From: Capsulimonadaceae bacterium
Lineage (GTDB): Bacteria > Armatimonadota > Armatimonadia > Armatimonadales > Capsulimonadaceae
NCBI GenBank assembly: GCA_031292625.1
Contig: JARLGU010000034.1
Span: 1 to 64,000 of the forward strand
Direction of reading: 5' to 3'
DNA: 64,000 nucleotides
Made by a program: the position numbers and the translations under genes. Shown here piece after piece: positions 46,538 to 55,085 of the stretch. How positions within the stretch are numbered: position 1 is the first letter of the stretch; each line of letters starts with the position of its first letter. Below the pieces are notes generated by a model, which had not been told where the DNA came from, did not search any database, and worked only from the letters and a program-made list of their open reading frames with translations.

Positions 46538-47634
46538 GGCCAATCTCCCTCCGCGACTCGTCGCAGCAAATCGACGAGCTGTCCGTAATTGCGCGATGCG
46601 TTGAAGCGCTCGCGCGCGACGACTCGCGCTCGAGCCGACATCGCCCGGCGCATCTGCTCATCACCGGCAAGCCGTATCAGTGCGTCTCCAAAATCTTCGA
46701 GGCGGCACTTGTTGACGATCAAGCCAGTTTGCTCGTGCTCCACGGCTTCCGGGATCGCGGCGACATCGGTCGTTAGCACCGGCAGTCCGGCTGCAAGAGC
46801 CTCCATAATGGCGAGAGGCAGACAGTCCGCGGTAGTCGGAAACGCGAACAGATCCGCGCGGGCGTAAAGGTCGACCAACGCCGGGCAGTTGGGAGTCAGG
46901 CCATTGTGAACCCGAACGCCTTCATCTTGCCCCGCTCCCACATCCTCCGACCGCGTCACGATGTCCAGCTCTATATCCGGCTGCACTCTACGAGCGCGGC
47001 GAAAGGCGTCCAGCAAAACGGCCCCGCCCTTGCGCTCGAAGTCGCCGCCGACAAACAGGACGCGCACGACACCCGATGCATTCTCGCTTCGCTCGATTTT
47101 CCACCGGTCGACATCGATGCCGGGCGGAATCACCGCGACACGGTTCGCATCGACAGCATAGTCTTTCACGAGAGACCGCTTCGCCCACTCGCTCCACGCG
47201 ACGAGACCTCTGGCGGCCGCAAACGCATTGCAGTGAATCCGATGCTTGAGCGCTTCTACCGCGCCCGAGTGCACTGGATGTCCATATCCGGCCGCGAGGT
47301 CGTCGATCTGGTAGGGCGTTGCATCCAGCGAAACGACGCTAGGAACCCGGCGCATGTACGCGCCAGAGAAAAGCGCGGTCACCTGCGTGTGGAAAAACGC
47401 GGCGTCGCAATCGGTCCAACCGCACATGCCGCGAGAGGCTGCAAGGGAAGCGCGCACGCTCCAGTTATCGCGCAACGGCCCAATGGCGCTCCACGGCAGC
47501 GGCAGCGGCGTGCCATGATAGGGCAGATCGAGGTAGCGCGCCTCGATCCCCTCCATCGATGCGATCGCCGCTTTCAAGTTGTCGGCGTGCGTCGCGTGCC
47601 CAAGAGAATATTCCAGCGCAAATGCTAATTTCAA
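46534..47634 (-). CDS. GT4-type glycosyltransferase, paralog of the gene at 48642
   Basis: The 366-aa enzyme has VRVLFVGGDFERKGGAVLLDAF, VDLYARADLFAFPTTADCLPLAIMEALAAGLPVLTTDVAAIPEAVEHEQTGLIV (E-x7-E motif) and an N-terminal acceptor domain with VSLDATPYQIDDLAAGYGH. Two genes upstream lies a clear relative. The frame is open to 47838, but that part lies inside the GT2 gene. I start at the TTG at 47634, which overlaps the GT2 stop (TTGA), with GGAGG 12 bases upstream. Confidence 0.9.
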   Translation of the reverse strand: MKLAFALEYSLGHATHADNLKAAIASMEGIEARYLDLPYHGTPLPLPWSAIGPLRDNWSVRASLAASRGMCGWTDCDAAFFHTQVTALFSGAYMRRVPSVVSLDATPYQIDDLAAGYGHPVHSGAVEALKHRIHCNAFAAARGLVAWSEWAKRSLVKDYAVDANRVAVIPPGIDVDRWKIERSENASGVVRVLFVGGDFERKGGAVLLDAFRRARRVQPDIELDIVTRSEDVGAGQDEGVRVHNGLTPNCPALVDLYARADLFAFPTTADCLPLAIMEALAAGLPVLTTDVAAIPEAVEHEQTGLIVNKCRLEDFGDALIRLAGDEQMRRAMSARARVVARERFNASRNYGQLVDLLRRVAEGDWP

Positions 47635-48641
47635 TCGACGGAGATGCCTCCAGCGGCGGGTACATGGGATTGGTTCGCTTCGTTTAGCGTCCGGCGAAAC
47701 TCTACGATATAGGCGAGGTTGTAGAGAGCGCTCAGCGCCGAAAGCGCCGCGGATGTTGCGCCGGCGGCGTGCAGGACGAGGGCGGCTCGCTTGAGCATCG
47801 CCATGGCAATCGGGGCAAGACGCGGCGAGTCGACGCAAGCCTCGGAAATCAGCCGCGTCGCCCGATGCCGTCCCTCCGCCCTGGCGCGCACAATGTCCCA
47901 GGAAAGCAGTCCATCAGCAACCCGGCGCGCATCGAGACGACCGTAAGACGCCGGGATTCTCGCCCACGATTCGTAAGAGCGAATAGGCCGGTGAATGCCG
48001 TCAGCGTGAAATTCAAATAGAAAGTGGACGCCGCAATCCCTTTCCATGCGAACCGCCAGCTCGACATCTTCCTGACGCGCATACGTCTCGTCAAATCCGC
48101 CCGCGGCAAGAATCCATTGTTTGCGAACCGACGCGTTGCCGCTGTAAAAGTGCATTGGACCGGCGGGACAACCATAGAACTGGCCGCCGGGCCGGAACAG
48201 ATTGTAAATATCCTGCAGCTTGGCGTGCTCCCACGCAATCCAAACTGGCTCCGCGCGGCGGTTGGCGGGATCGGGAGACATCAGTCCCAGCACCGCGATC
48301 TTATCGTCCGCTTCGTGATGCTTGCGGTGCCAGGCGATCAAATCCGGAACAGGTTCTACATCGTCATCGATGAAGAGAATGATCTCGCCAGCCGCCTCGC
48401 TCACGCCCCGGTTGCGCGCGGCCGCCGGACCGGCGTTGTCCTGACGAATCGCCCGCAGGCGGTACGACATCGAGTTTGCGGCCGACGCCAACATCTCGTC
48501 GGTGCCGTCTTCGCTTCCATCGGAGACCACGACCACCTCGAACGAATCGTGAGGCTCGGTCTGACGCGACAGACCTTCAAGGGTTCGTTTCAGGCTCTCG
48601 CGCCGGTTATACGTGGGGATCACCACGGAAAGAGAGTCCAA
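47631..48641 (-). CDS. GT2-family glycosyltransferase
   Basis: The 336-aa inverting GT-A enzyme starts SVVIPTYNRRESLKRTLEGLSRQT. It has VVVVSDGSEDGTDEML, the DXD motif in IILFIDDDVEPVPD and the catalytic-base region YARQEDVELAVRME. The start is a TTG at 48641 that directly follows the TAG stop of the upstream gene; AAGGAG lies nine bases before it. A hydrophobic C-terminal stretch (AAGATSAALSALSALYNLAYIV) may bind the membrane. Confidence 0.93.
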   Translation of the reverse strand: MDSLSVVIPTYNRRESLKRTLEGLSRQTEPHDSFEVVVVSDGSEDGTDEMLASAANSMSYRLRAIRQDNAGPAAARNRGVSEAAGEIILFIDDDVEPVPDLIAWHRKHHEADDKIAVLGLMSPDPANRRAEPVWIAWEHAKLQDIYNLFRPGGQFYGCPAGPMHFYSGNASVRKQWILAAGGFDETYARQEDVELAVRMERDCGVHFLFEFHADGIHRPIRSYESWARIPASYGRLDARRVADGLLSWDIVRARAEGRHRATRLISEACVDSPRLAPIAMAMLKRAALVLHAAGATSAALSALSALYNLAYIVEFRRTLNEANQSHVPAAGGISVD

Positions 48642-49730
48642 CTAGAGGCTCTCCTTAATCGCGATGAGGATCTTGCGAATATTCTTGCTCGCATCGTAGC
48701 GCACTTCGGCATCGATCCGAGCAGCTTCGCCCATTGCTCGCCGTTTTCGCGGATCCGCGATGAGCTCGTCCAGCTTCTCGCCAAAGACCCGCCCATCGCG
48801 TAGAGGAACGAGGTAACCGGTTTGACCGTCGCGGATAACGTCCGTCGTGCCGCCAACCGCCGAGATGATGCACGGCAACCCCGCCGCCATCGCCTCAATT
48901 CCCGCGATCGAATAGCAATCCGCGAGCGTCGGCAATGCAAACACATCGGCATGGTGGTACAGCTTGATCAGTTCCGGATCATTGGACGAAAGGTTGTGGT
49001 AGATGGTAATGCGCTCGTCGGAACTGTGGATATCGTCTCTTGTCACGATATGCAGCCGCCAGCCTTTCGCGCTGGTCGAGCGTGCCCATTCGAGAAGCAT
49101 GTGCCCGCCCTTACGCTCAAAATCGCCGCCAACGAACAGGATGTCGCAGATGCGCTTGCCCGCCTTCACATTTTTGCCTTCGGGCGACCACACGCCGAGA
49201 TCGACTCCCGGCGGAACGATGCGCATTCGATCGGCGCTCGCTCCATAATCGGCGACGGCGGATTCGCAGGCCCAACGCGACCATGGGAACAACAACCGGC
49301 ATTCCCGGTACGATACGGCGCGGCGACGATGTTTCATATCCTCGATGGCCGAAATTCGCGACGGATATTTGCCGTAAAAGTCGCCGAAATCATGAAGCTG
49401 CTTCGGGGTAACGTCGAACGTCATGTAGCACGGGTTCTTGCGCAAGTAGTTCGCACGCGACGCGAGGGCGGAGTGGACGCCGATCAGCGTGGCATCGAAC
49501 GGCCCCTGGCTCAGCCCCTCGTCGATCTCGATCTGCGCGCGCAGACGCGACTTTACGCCGGTAGGAAGCGGCAGGCGTTCGAGGCGGCCGCCCTCCTTCC
49601 AATAGTCGACGACAATCCAATGCGGCTCAATCCCAAGATCCGTCGGAAAATGGGAGCGCCAGTTCAGGTAGTGGGTTCGCAGTCCCACCTCCGTCGACAT
49701 TATGATTGCAAAGCGTAACGGCCTATTCAT
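48642..49730 (-). CDS. GT4-type glycosyltransferase
   Basis: The 362-aa protein shows LFVGGDFERKGGHMLLEWA, LYHHADVFALPTLADCYSIAGIEAMAAGLPCIISAVGGTTDVIRDGQTGYLVPL (donor site) and an N-terminal domain with MTFDVTPKQLHDFGDFYGK. These blocks align with the GT4 enzyme at 46534, so the two are paralogs separated by the GT2 gene. Each may transfer a related sugar at a different step of the repeat unit. Confidence 0.92.
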   Translation of the reverse strand: MNRPLRFAIIMSTEVGLRTHYLNWRSHFPTDLGIEPHWIVVDYWKEGGRLERLPLPTGVKSRLRAQIEIDEGLSQGPFDATLIGVHSALASRANYLRKNPCYMTFDVTPKQLHDFGDFYGKYPSRISAIEDMKHRRRAVSYRECRLLFPWSRWACESAVADYGASADRMRIVPPGVDLGVWSPEGKNVKAGKRICDILFVGGDFERKGGHMLLEWARSTSAKGWRLHIVTRDDIHSSDERITIYHNLSSNDPELIKLYHHADVFALPTLADCYSIAGIEAMAAGLPCIISAVGGTTDVIRDGQTGYLVPLRDGRVFGEKLDELIADPRKRRAMGEAARIDAEVRYDASKNIRKILIAIKESL

Positions 49731-49778
49731 TACTCATCCAACGTTCCAAGATGCTGATCGCACACGAACCTCGCACGA

Positions 49779-50342
49779 TTACGACGGCTCACCATCCAAC
49801 TGCCGGATCACCTTCGCCGGCACGCCGCCGACCAGAGTGTGCGGTTCCACATCGCGCGTTACGACCGCTCCGGCTGCAACAATCGCCCCCGCTCCGATCG
49901 TGACGCCGGGCAACACCCGAGCTGCCGCGCCAATCCACGCACCGTCGTCGATCACGATCGGCCGCGTTTCGAGATCCCCCGCGCGCGCATCGGACGTGCC
50001 CAGGCGGTGCGTCGCCGTAATCAGCACGACATGGTGTCCAATCGATACTCCGTCGCCAATTGTTATGCGATCGCTCAGATCGAAGTAGACGAGCGAGTTG
50101 ACAAAACAGCGGTCGCCAATGCGCAGCCGTCTGCGCGGATCGCGCGCACCGGCAAGCATGGGAAGCCCCTGCAATATCGTTCCACGCCCGACCTTGAGCC
50201 CATACGCGCGGCACATCGAAGCGCGGGTTCGCAAGAAAGCGCCATCCGGCAACAACCGCACCAGCAGGCTAAAAAGCCCCCACCCCGGCTGCAAACCGCC
50301 GAACTCCGTATTGATAATGTCGATCGCCTTATCCGGCCTCAT
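49779..50342 (-). CDS. Left-handed beta-helix acyltransferase (WcaF/maa-like)
   Basis: The 187-aa protein has hexapeptide repeats (LRIGDRCFVNSLVYFDLSDRITIGDGVSIGHHVVLITATH, then IGAAARVLPGVTIGAGAIVAAGAVVTRDVEPHTLVGGVPAKVIR). The catalytic His is in TATHRLG. It would O-acetylate a sugar of the exopolysaccharide or an intermediate. It sits between the flippase and glycosyltransferase genes in the same direction. Confidence 0.9.
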   Translation of the reverse strand: MRPDKAIDIINTEFGGLQPGWGLFSLLVRLLPDGAFLRTRASMCRAYGLKVGRGTILQGLPMLAGARDPRRRLRIGDRCFVNSLVYFDLSDRITIGDGVSIGHHVVLITATHRLGTSDARAGDLETRPIVIDDGAWIGAAARVLPGVTIGAGAIVAAGAVVTRDVEPHTLVGGVPAKVIRQLDGEPS

Positions 50343-50367
50343 TGCAAACCCATCCCGGCAACGCCAA

Positions 50368-51858
50368 TTAAGGCTCCGCCGTAAAGGCCGCCGTGCCAGC
50401 CCGCCGCCTGGCTAGCGCGGAACGTATCATACTCATATCCTCCGCCTGCACGCAGCGGAACAACAGACAAAGCGGCAGATATGCCAGTGCGCCGGCCGCC
50501 CCGTACAGCACGATCAACGACGTCTTGTGACTCTCCCCCGTCGCGTGCAGCAGCAACACCAGCGGCAACGACGCCGCAACCGCCTTGAGCACCGTCCAGA
50601 GGCTTCCAACGCCCATCAGCGAATACGATGACGCGCGAAGATAGCATGTCAGCAGAAACGTCTCCACGGCAACATCGCTCACGGCCGCGCCGATCGCGCC
50701 GTTGTGCCACTGCGACTGCCACAAGGTCACCAGAGCGATACACAGCGGAGCGCTAATCAAAGCCGCGATGCCGGTAATGCGACTGAGCGCCTTCTGCTTG
50801 TCGCTGGCGATCAGACTGGTTCCGACCACCTGCGATAGATACCACGCGACGAAGCCCGCGCCAAAGACAGCGAGCACCGGAACGCTACCCGCGAAGTCCG
50901 GCGAATAGCGCAAAATCACCAAAATCTGCCTCGAACCGAAAAGCAGCAGCACCGCAAACGGCACGACGGCAATGAGCACCATGTTGATCATCCGCCGCAC
51001 CAACGGGGCGAACGCGTCCGGGTCTTCGCGGCTCATTCGCGCCAGTGTCGGCAGCAACGCACTCGTGAGCGCGACCGGGAAAAAGAGCGCTGCGCCAATC
51101 AGCCGCCTTCCCAGATTGTACCAACCGACCATCGATATAGCGCCAAGTTTCTCGAGAATCGGCGAGTCGCATTGGCTGTACAAGCTCGAAAATACGGAAC
51201 TTGCCGCAAACGGCAGCCCTTCCTTCAGAAGTTCCGCCATCGACCGGATTGTCGGCAACTTAACACTGCCAACATAGGGTCGAACGAGGATGATATTGAT
51301 GAGCAGTGAGCAAACGTTGCTCAAAAGCGATATTGCGATCAGGGTCCAAATCGGCTGGTTCATCAGCAGCAGGATGATTGTGCCCACTGAATAGATCAAG
51401 CGCTCCAGAAAGATCGGCAGGTTCTGTTTGGGGAGCTGCTCGAGGCCCTGCAGAACGGATCCAAACGCGTCGTTGAACGTGCCAAGCCCGGTGGCGGCTT
51501 CCGCGATGACGATCAAGAGCGTCACTTCTCGCGAATAATGCAGGATTTCGCTCGCCGCGAGAGCAATGCCGATCGCCGCCAGCGTCAGGGGCAAGCGTAC
51601 CGCAAGCGCGGCCGGCAGCAGGTCGGAGACGCGGCCATGATCACGCGCCACCTCGCGCACAAGCACGGTGGAAGTGCCAAGCGTGATAACGATCCCGCAC
51701 AAACCGGCGATTGCGAAGGCCAGACAAAACTGCCCAAAACCGACATCCCCGAGGTGCTGGGGCAACATGACGGTTACCCAAAAGCTGAGAACCCATGTAA
51801 GGAGCTGATTGGCAACCGAGACAAGAACATTGCGAGCGACCATGTTCGTACGCGTCAT
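50368..51858 (-). CDS. Lipopolysaccharide/oligosaccharide flippase (Wzx-like, MATE/MVF fold)
   Basis: The 496-aa protein has about 12-14 hydrophobic segments and the Wzx-type start RNVLVSVANQLLTWVLSFWVTVMLPQHLGDVGFGQF. It would flip undecaprenyl-linked repeat units across the inner membrane. The start at 51858 overlaps the stop of the polymerase-like gene (ATGA) and has GGGGGAA just upstream. The C-terminal tail (RSALARRRAGTAAFTAEP) is cytosolic. Confidence 0.9.
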   Translation of the reverse strand: MTRTNMVARNVLVSVANQLLTWVLSFWVTVMLPQHLGDVGFGQFCLAFAIAGLCGIVITLGTSTVLVREVARDHGRVSDLLPAALAVRLPLTLAAIGIALAASEILHYSREVTLLIVIAEAATGLGTFNDAFGSVLQGLEQLPKQNLPIFLERLIYSVGTIILLLMNQPIWTLIAISLLSNVCSLLINIILVRPYVGSVKLPTIRSMAELLKEGLPFAASSVFSSLYSQCDSPILEKLGAISMVGWYNLGRRLIGAALFFPVALTSALLPTLARMSREDPDAFAPLVRRMINMVLIAVVPFAVLLLFGSRQILVILRYSPDFAGSVPVLAVFGAGFVAWYLSQVVGTSLIASDKQKALSRITGIAALISAPLCIALVTLWQSQWHNGAIGAAVSDVAVETFLLTCYLRASSYSLMGVGSLWTVLKAVAASLPLVLLLHATGESHKTSLIVLYGAAGALAYLPLCLLFRCVQAEDMSMIRSALARRRAGTAAFTAEP

Positions 51859-53492
51859 CCGTTCCCCCGCAACTGTCTCGCCCGCTGATCGCTCCAACCT
51901 CGCCATTGAGTGGGTTGGGGCCGGAACTCCGGTTCCGGCGGCTCTTTAACGGATTGCCGCCGAAGGGCGTTGATCCGGACAGCGGTAAGCAGTCCAACCC
52001 ACGTCCCCGTAAAGAGCATATTCCGGCAGCAACCGAGCTGCATATCCAGCAACCCGAAGATAAGCTGCATGACCGCCAGGCATCCCACGTACATGCCGAC
52101 AAGCTTGTCGGTCGACGTAAAGCGCGGATCGCGGCAGGTTTGAGCCGACGCGATGATTATGGCGGCAAAAAGCACCCAGAACACGGTAAAGCCAATCGTT
52201 CCAGTGCGCATCCAGACCCATAGGACGGAGTTGTGCGGAATGAAGCGGATTAGCGGATCGACGCTGCTTAAGTCGACCATGTTCGTGAACATGATAAACG
52301 GCTTCCCGTAGCCATAGCCAACCACGGGGCTCGTCATCATCGTCTCGAAAAGGTTGGCATTTTCAGCATCGCGATACGCGTTTGACGACAGATCGCGGTC
52401 ATCCGGCGAGATCTGCGACTTAACGGCGCGAGCCGGCTGCGCAAGCGTGCCCGTCTTATTCCAAAAAGCCGGAAAGTAGATCGCACTTACGACCACGATC
52501 AGAATGGATACGATTCTGATCATCCGCCTGCGCATCGGCAACGCGGCGTACGCCAGGGCGAGCAGCATCGGTATGACGATCAAGAACGCTGCGGTCGCGG
52601 CGCGACGCTGATTAGCCGCGTTCATCCACAAAACGACCGGAAAAAACAGTGTCATCAACCATCGAAGTCCCGGCTCCGCGCCGGTAAGCCACAAAACGAC
52701 CAGCATCAATGCGAACGCATCAAAGAAAAACGACTCCTCATGCGTGCCGATGCCAATCTCGGGAATCGTCGACCCATGTTGCTCCACGACATATCGTATG
52801 GCGGCCTGCGCGGCCTTAAACCCTACGCAGAGCGCCGTCACCCAGAGCAGCCGCCGCGTCTGCGCGTCGGTATCCGTGGTCATGTTCGTCGAAAGCAAGT
52901 ACGCAAGCACCAGATACGCGAGCGGGCGGATCTCGAACATCGCCTTGTTAAACGCCCCGCCCGTCGCCATTCCGACGACTAGCGACAGCGCGACACATGC
53001 AAGGAAGCCGAAGAAAAGCCACACGAGCCCATCGTGCTTTACCCGCAGATCGTGAAAGACGATCCCCCGAATCAGAAACGAAGACACAGACAGCGCGATG
53101 AAGACCTCGAACGGGCTAAACGGCATCGCGTGGAAGGACGGGACGTTCATATAGCGCTGCACTACCGTGTTCCAATCCCAAAAGATCGGAAATTGATCGG
53201 TGCGCGGCATCTTAAAGTCCAGGGAGATTGTGAGTTCGAACAGGCAGGCAAGCCCCAGCGTTATCGCGGGAGCGGAGCGCGGAAAATACCAGGCGGCGGA
53301 AGTTAGGGCGATCCCGGTCGCGACAAGCAGCGGAGCGCCGAAATTGTCGCCGCCCAAAATGTACAGGCCGCCGAGCAGCAGAGCGAAAAAGCAGGCAGCG
53401 CCGACCAGCTTCATTTCGCGCAATCGGGCTGCGCGGGCAAGCTCCTCGGCTGTGATGTCCACAACCGTATGTTTGGCGTATGTTTCTCGCAT
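51855..53492 (-). CDS. O-antigen ligase/polymerase-family membrane protein (Wzy-like)
   Basis: The 545-aa protein has about ten to twelve hydrophobic segments and a long outward loop in the second half (about residues 340-440, SVDPLIRFIPHNSVLWVWMRTG). The PHNSVLWVW motif is characteristic of the WaaL/Wzy family. In this setting it most likely polymerises the repeat units made by the flanking transferases. It starts three bases after the stop of a 44-aa membrane peptide. Confidence 0.88.
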   Translation of the reverse strand: MRETYAKHTVVDITAEELARAARLREMKLVGAACFFALLLGGLYILGGDNFGAPLLVATGIALTSAAWYFPRSAPAITLGLACLFELTISLDFKMPRTDQFPIFWDWNTVVQRYMNVPSFHAMPFSPFEVFIALSVSSFLIRGIVFHDLRVKHDGLVWLFFGFLACVALSLVVGMATGGAFNKAMFEIRPLAYLVLAYLLSTNMTTDTDAQTRRLLWVTALCVGFKAAQAAIRYVVEQHGSTIPEIGIGTHEESFFFDAFALMLVVLWLTGAEPGLRWLMTLFFPVVLWMNAANQRRAATAAFLIVIPMLLALAYAALPMRRRMIRIVSILIVVVSAIYFPAFWNKTGTLAQPARAVKSQISPDDRDLSSNAYRDAENANLFETMMTSPVVGYGYGKPFIMFTNMVDLSSVDPLIRFIPHNSVLWVWMRTGTIGFTVFWVLFAAIIIASAQTCRDPRFTSTDKLVGMYVGCLAVMQLIFGLLDMQLGCCRNMLFTGTWVGLLTAVRINALRRQSVKEPPEPEFRPQPTQWRGWSDQRARQLRGNG

Positions 53493-53495
53493 CGC

Positions 53496-53630
53496 TTAAT
53501 GTTTCATCCCGTAGCGAAGAAGCGTAGCCAAGATGACCGCTATCATAAAGAACCAGCGAGCAGGCGTCATTTTGTCGCGCGACAAGCCAAGAACCAGTGC
53601 GACAATCACGATCGGGAGGATCAAGTTCAT
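53496..53630 (-). CDS. 44-aa membrane peptide embedded in the EPS operon
   Basis: The small frame encodes MNLILPIVIVALVLGLSRDK followed by MTPARWFFMIAVILATLLRY and GMKH. Two hydrophobic segments (3-16 and 26-40) flank a short charged loop, so a hairpin membrane peptide is likely. Its ATG overlaps the upstream glycosyltransferase stop (ATGA), with AGGCG nearby, and its stop lies three bases before the next start. The tight fit in the operon supports translation. Function unknown; it may stabilise the synthase/polymerase complex. Confidence 0.72.
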   Translation of the reverse strand: MNLILPIVIVALVLGLSRDKMTPARWFFMIAVILATLLRYGMKH

Positions 53631-54982
53631 TTACGCCTCGCCTCCAAAATCTTGTCGTCCGGCGGCGTTCCCGCAGGCACGTTCTCGTTAGCGCCGGGTT
53701 CGACAGGCGCAATCTCCTTGCGCTGGGTCCGCACCCATCCCTCTTTCCGTCCGAGCCTTTTCGGACGGGGCAGGACAGTTACTATCTTCCAGACCATGTA
53801 GAACGGCCCTGCAAGCAGGGCGCGGTAGGCCTCGGCGGGTGCGCCGGAAAGCCGGAAGCCCCCAAGAATGTAGACCATAAACCCCGCGGCCGCAACGGTC
53901 CAGGCAACCATCGGAAGAATCGGCCGCGCCCCGAGCGACGCGATCAGAAGGGTCACGCCTCCCCACGCCAGGAGAAACGCGCCAATCTCGGCAACCGGCG
54001 GAATCAACAGGTCTAGCGATGCGTCTAGAAGCATCCAGTTGCGCGTAAGTAAGCCCCGCACGAACATCGGCATGGCGCGACGCCGCACAATCTCATGGCG
54101 GCCATGCTCCCAACGCCGCCGTTGCGTCGCCGCGGCCGCGCGCGATGTCGGCATTTGCGCTCGTACGACTGCGCCGGGAACGAACCTTACGCGAACACCG
54201 TGTTTTTCGACCAGGTCGAGCCCCAACTCGATGTCTTCCGTCAGCGAAGCTCCCCTCCAGGACACCACATCGAGCAGATCCGCGCTGAAGCACATTCCGT
54301 TGCCCTTGAGCCCCACGGACAAACCAAGCGCTTCCCGTGCGAGCGGACGAACGTAGTGGACCAGACCAAGCGCGCCGGCCATCAGACTGGTGCGCCAGCT
54401 TTCCTCGGGATTGAGCACGGCATACCAGCCCTGCGCCGCAAACTGCCGCCCCCCTGCGCGGACCAGGGCCGCATCCATGGCCGCGAGGTACCCTGGCTCC
54501 ATGAACGTGTCCGCGTCCATAATCACGACCGCATCGATCCCGCCTTCTTTCGATAGGCGCTCCAACGCCCAGTTGAGCGCGTTCGGCTTGCCGCGTAACC
54601 GGTCGTCGCGGCGCTCCCAAACCTCAATGCCGGGAAAGCCGCCGGCAATCGCCGCCGTTCCATCATCGCAATTGTCCGCGATGACGACGATCCGAACCGA
54701 GCCAGCCGGACGCTCCTGTTTGGCAATGTAGCCGAGAACCGAGCCGATCACCACTTCCTCGTTGTGCGCGGGGATCAATATGCAAAAACGCGCGGCAATC
54801 CGGGCCGGGATCACCGGCGAAAACTGCCGGGCCCTGTCCAACCGGCGAGCCGCGCGCCAGGCCACGTAGAGGAGAAAGAGGCAATAGGACAGACTAACCA
54901 GAACGACAACGCCTAGCGTAATCAGCAGGGCGAAACTGATCGAAAGCAAATCATGTGCGAAAGGTGCTTCAGGAACGCGCAT
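53627..54982 (-). CDS. Membrane GT2 glycosyltransferase (cellulose-synthase-like)
   Basis: The 451-aa processive-type enzyme has an N-terminal membrane segment (ISFALLITLGVVVLVSLSYCLFLLYVAW). Its GT-A domain shows FCILIPAHNEEVVIGSVL, VIADNCDDGTA, DXD in VVIMDADTFMEPG, TEDIELGLDLVE and the QRRRWEHG (Q-x-x-R-W) motif. Two or three C-terminal membrane segments follow. The ATG at 54982 has GGGA nine bases upstream; the frame extends to a TTG at 55015. Q-x-x-R-W enzymes often both polymerise and export, so its role beside a Wzx/Wzy pair is open. Confidence 0.88.
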   Translation of the reverse strand: MRVPEAPFAHDLLSISFALLITLGVVVLVSLSYCLFLLYVAWRAARRLDRARQFSPVIPARIAARFCILIPAHNEEVVIGSVLGYIAKQERPAGSVRIVVIADNCDDGTAAIAGGFPGIEVWERRDDRLRGKPNALNWALERLSKEGGIDAVVIMDADTFMEPGYLAAMDAALVRAGGRQFAAQGWYAVLNPEESWRTSLMAGALGLVHYVRPLAREALGLSVGLKGNGMCFSADLLDVVSWRGASLTEDIELGLDLVEKHGVRVRFVPGAVVRAQMPTSRAAAATQRRRWEHGRHEIVRRRAMPMFVRGLLTRNWMLLDASLDLLIPPVAEIGAFLLAWGGVTLLIASLGARPILPMVAWTVAAAGFMVYILGGFRLSGAPAEAYRALLAGPFYMVWKIVTVLPRPKRLGRKEGWVRTQRKEIAPVEPGANENVPAGTPPDDKILEARRK

Positions 54983-55085
54983 CCAAACATGTCCCGGTTG
55001 ATCCGAACACGCCAATTAAGGCGAAGAGAAATGTGGTCGTAGAACGACCGCGCTCAAATGAAAAGCGCTTCCAGCCCTGGCATCG

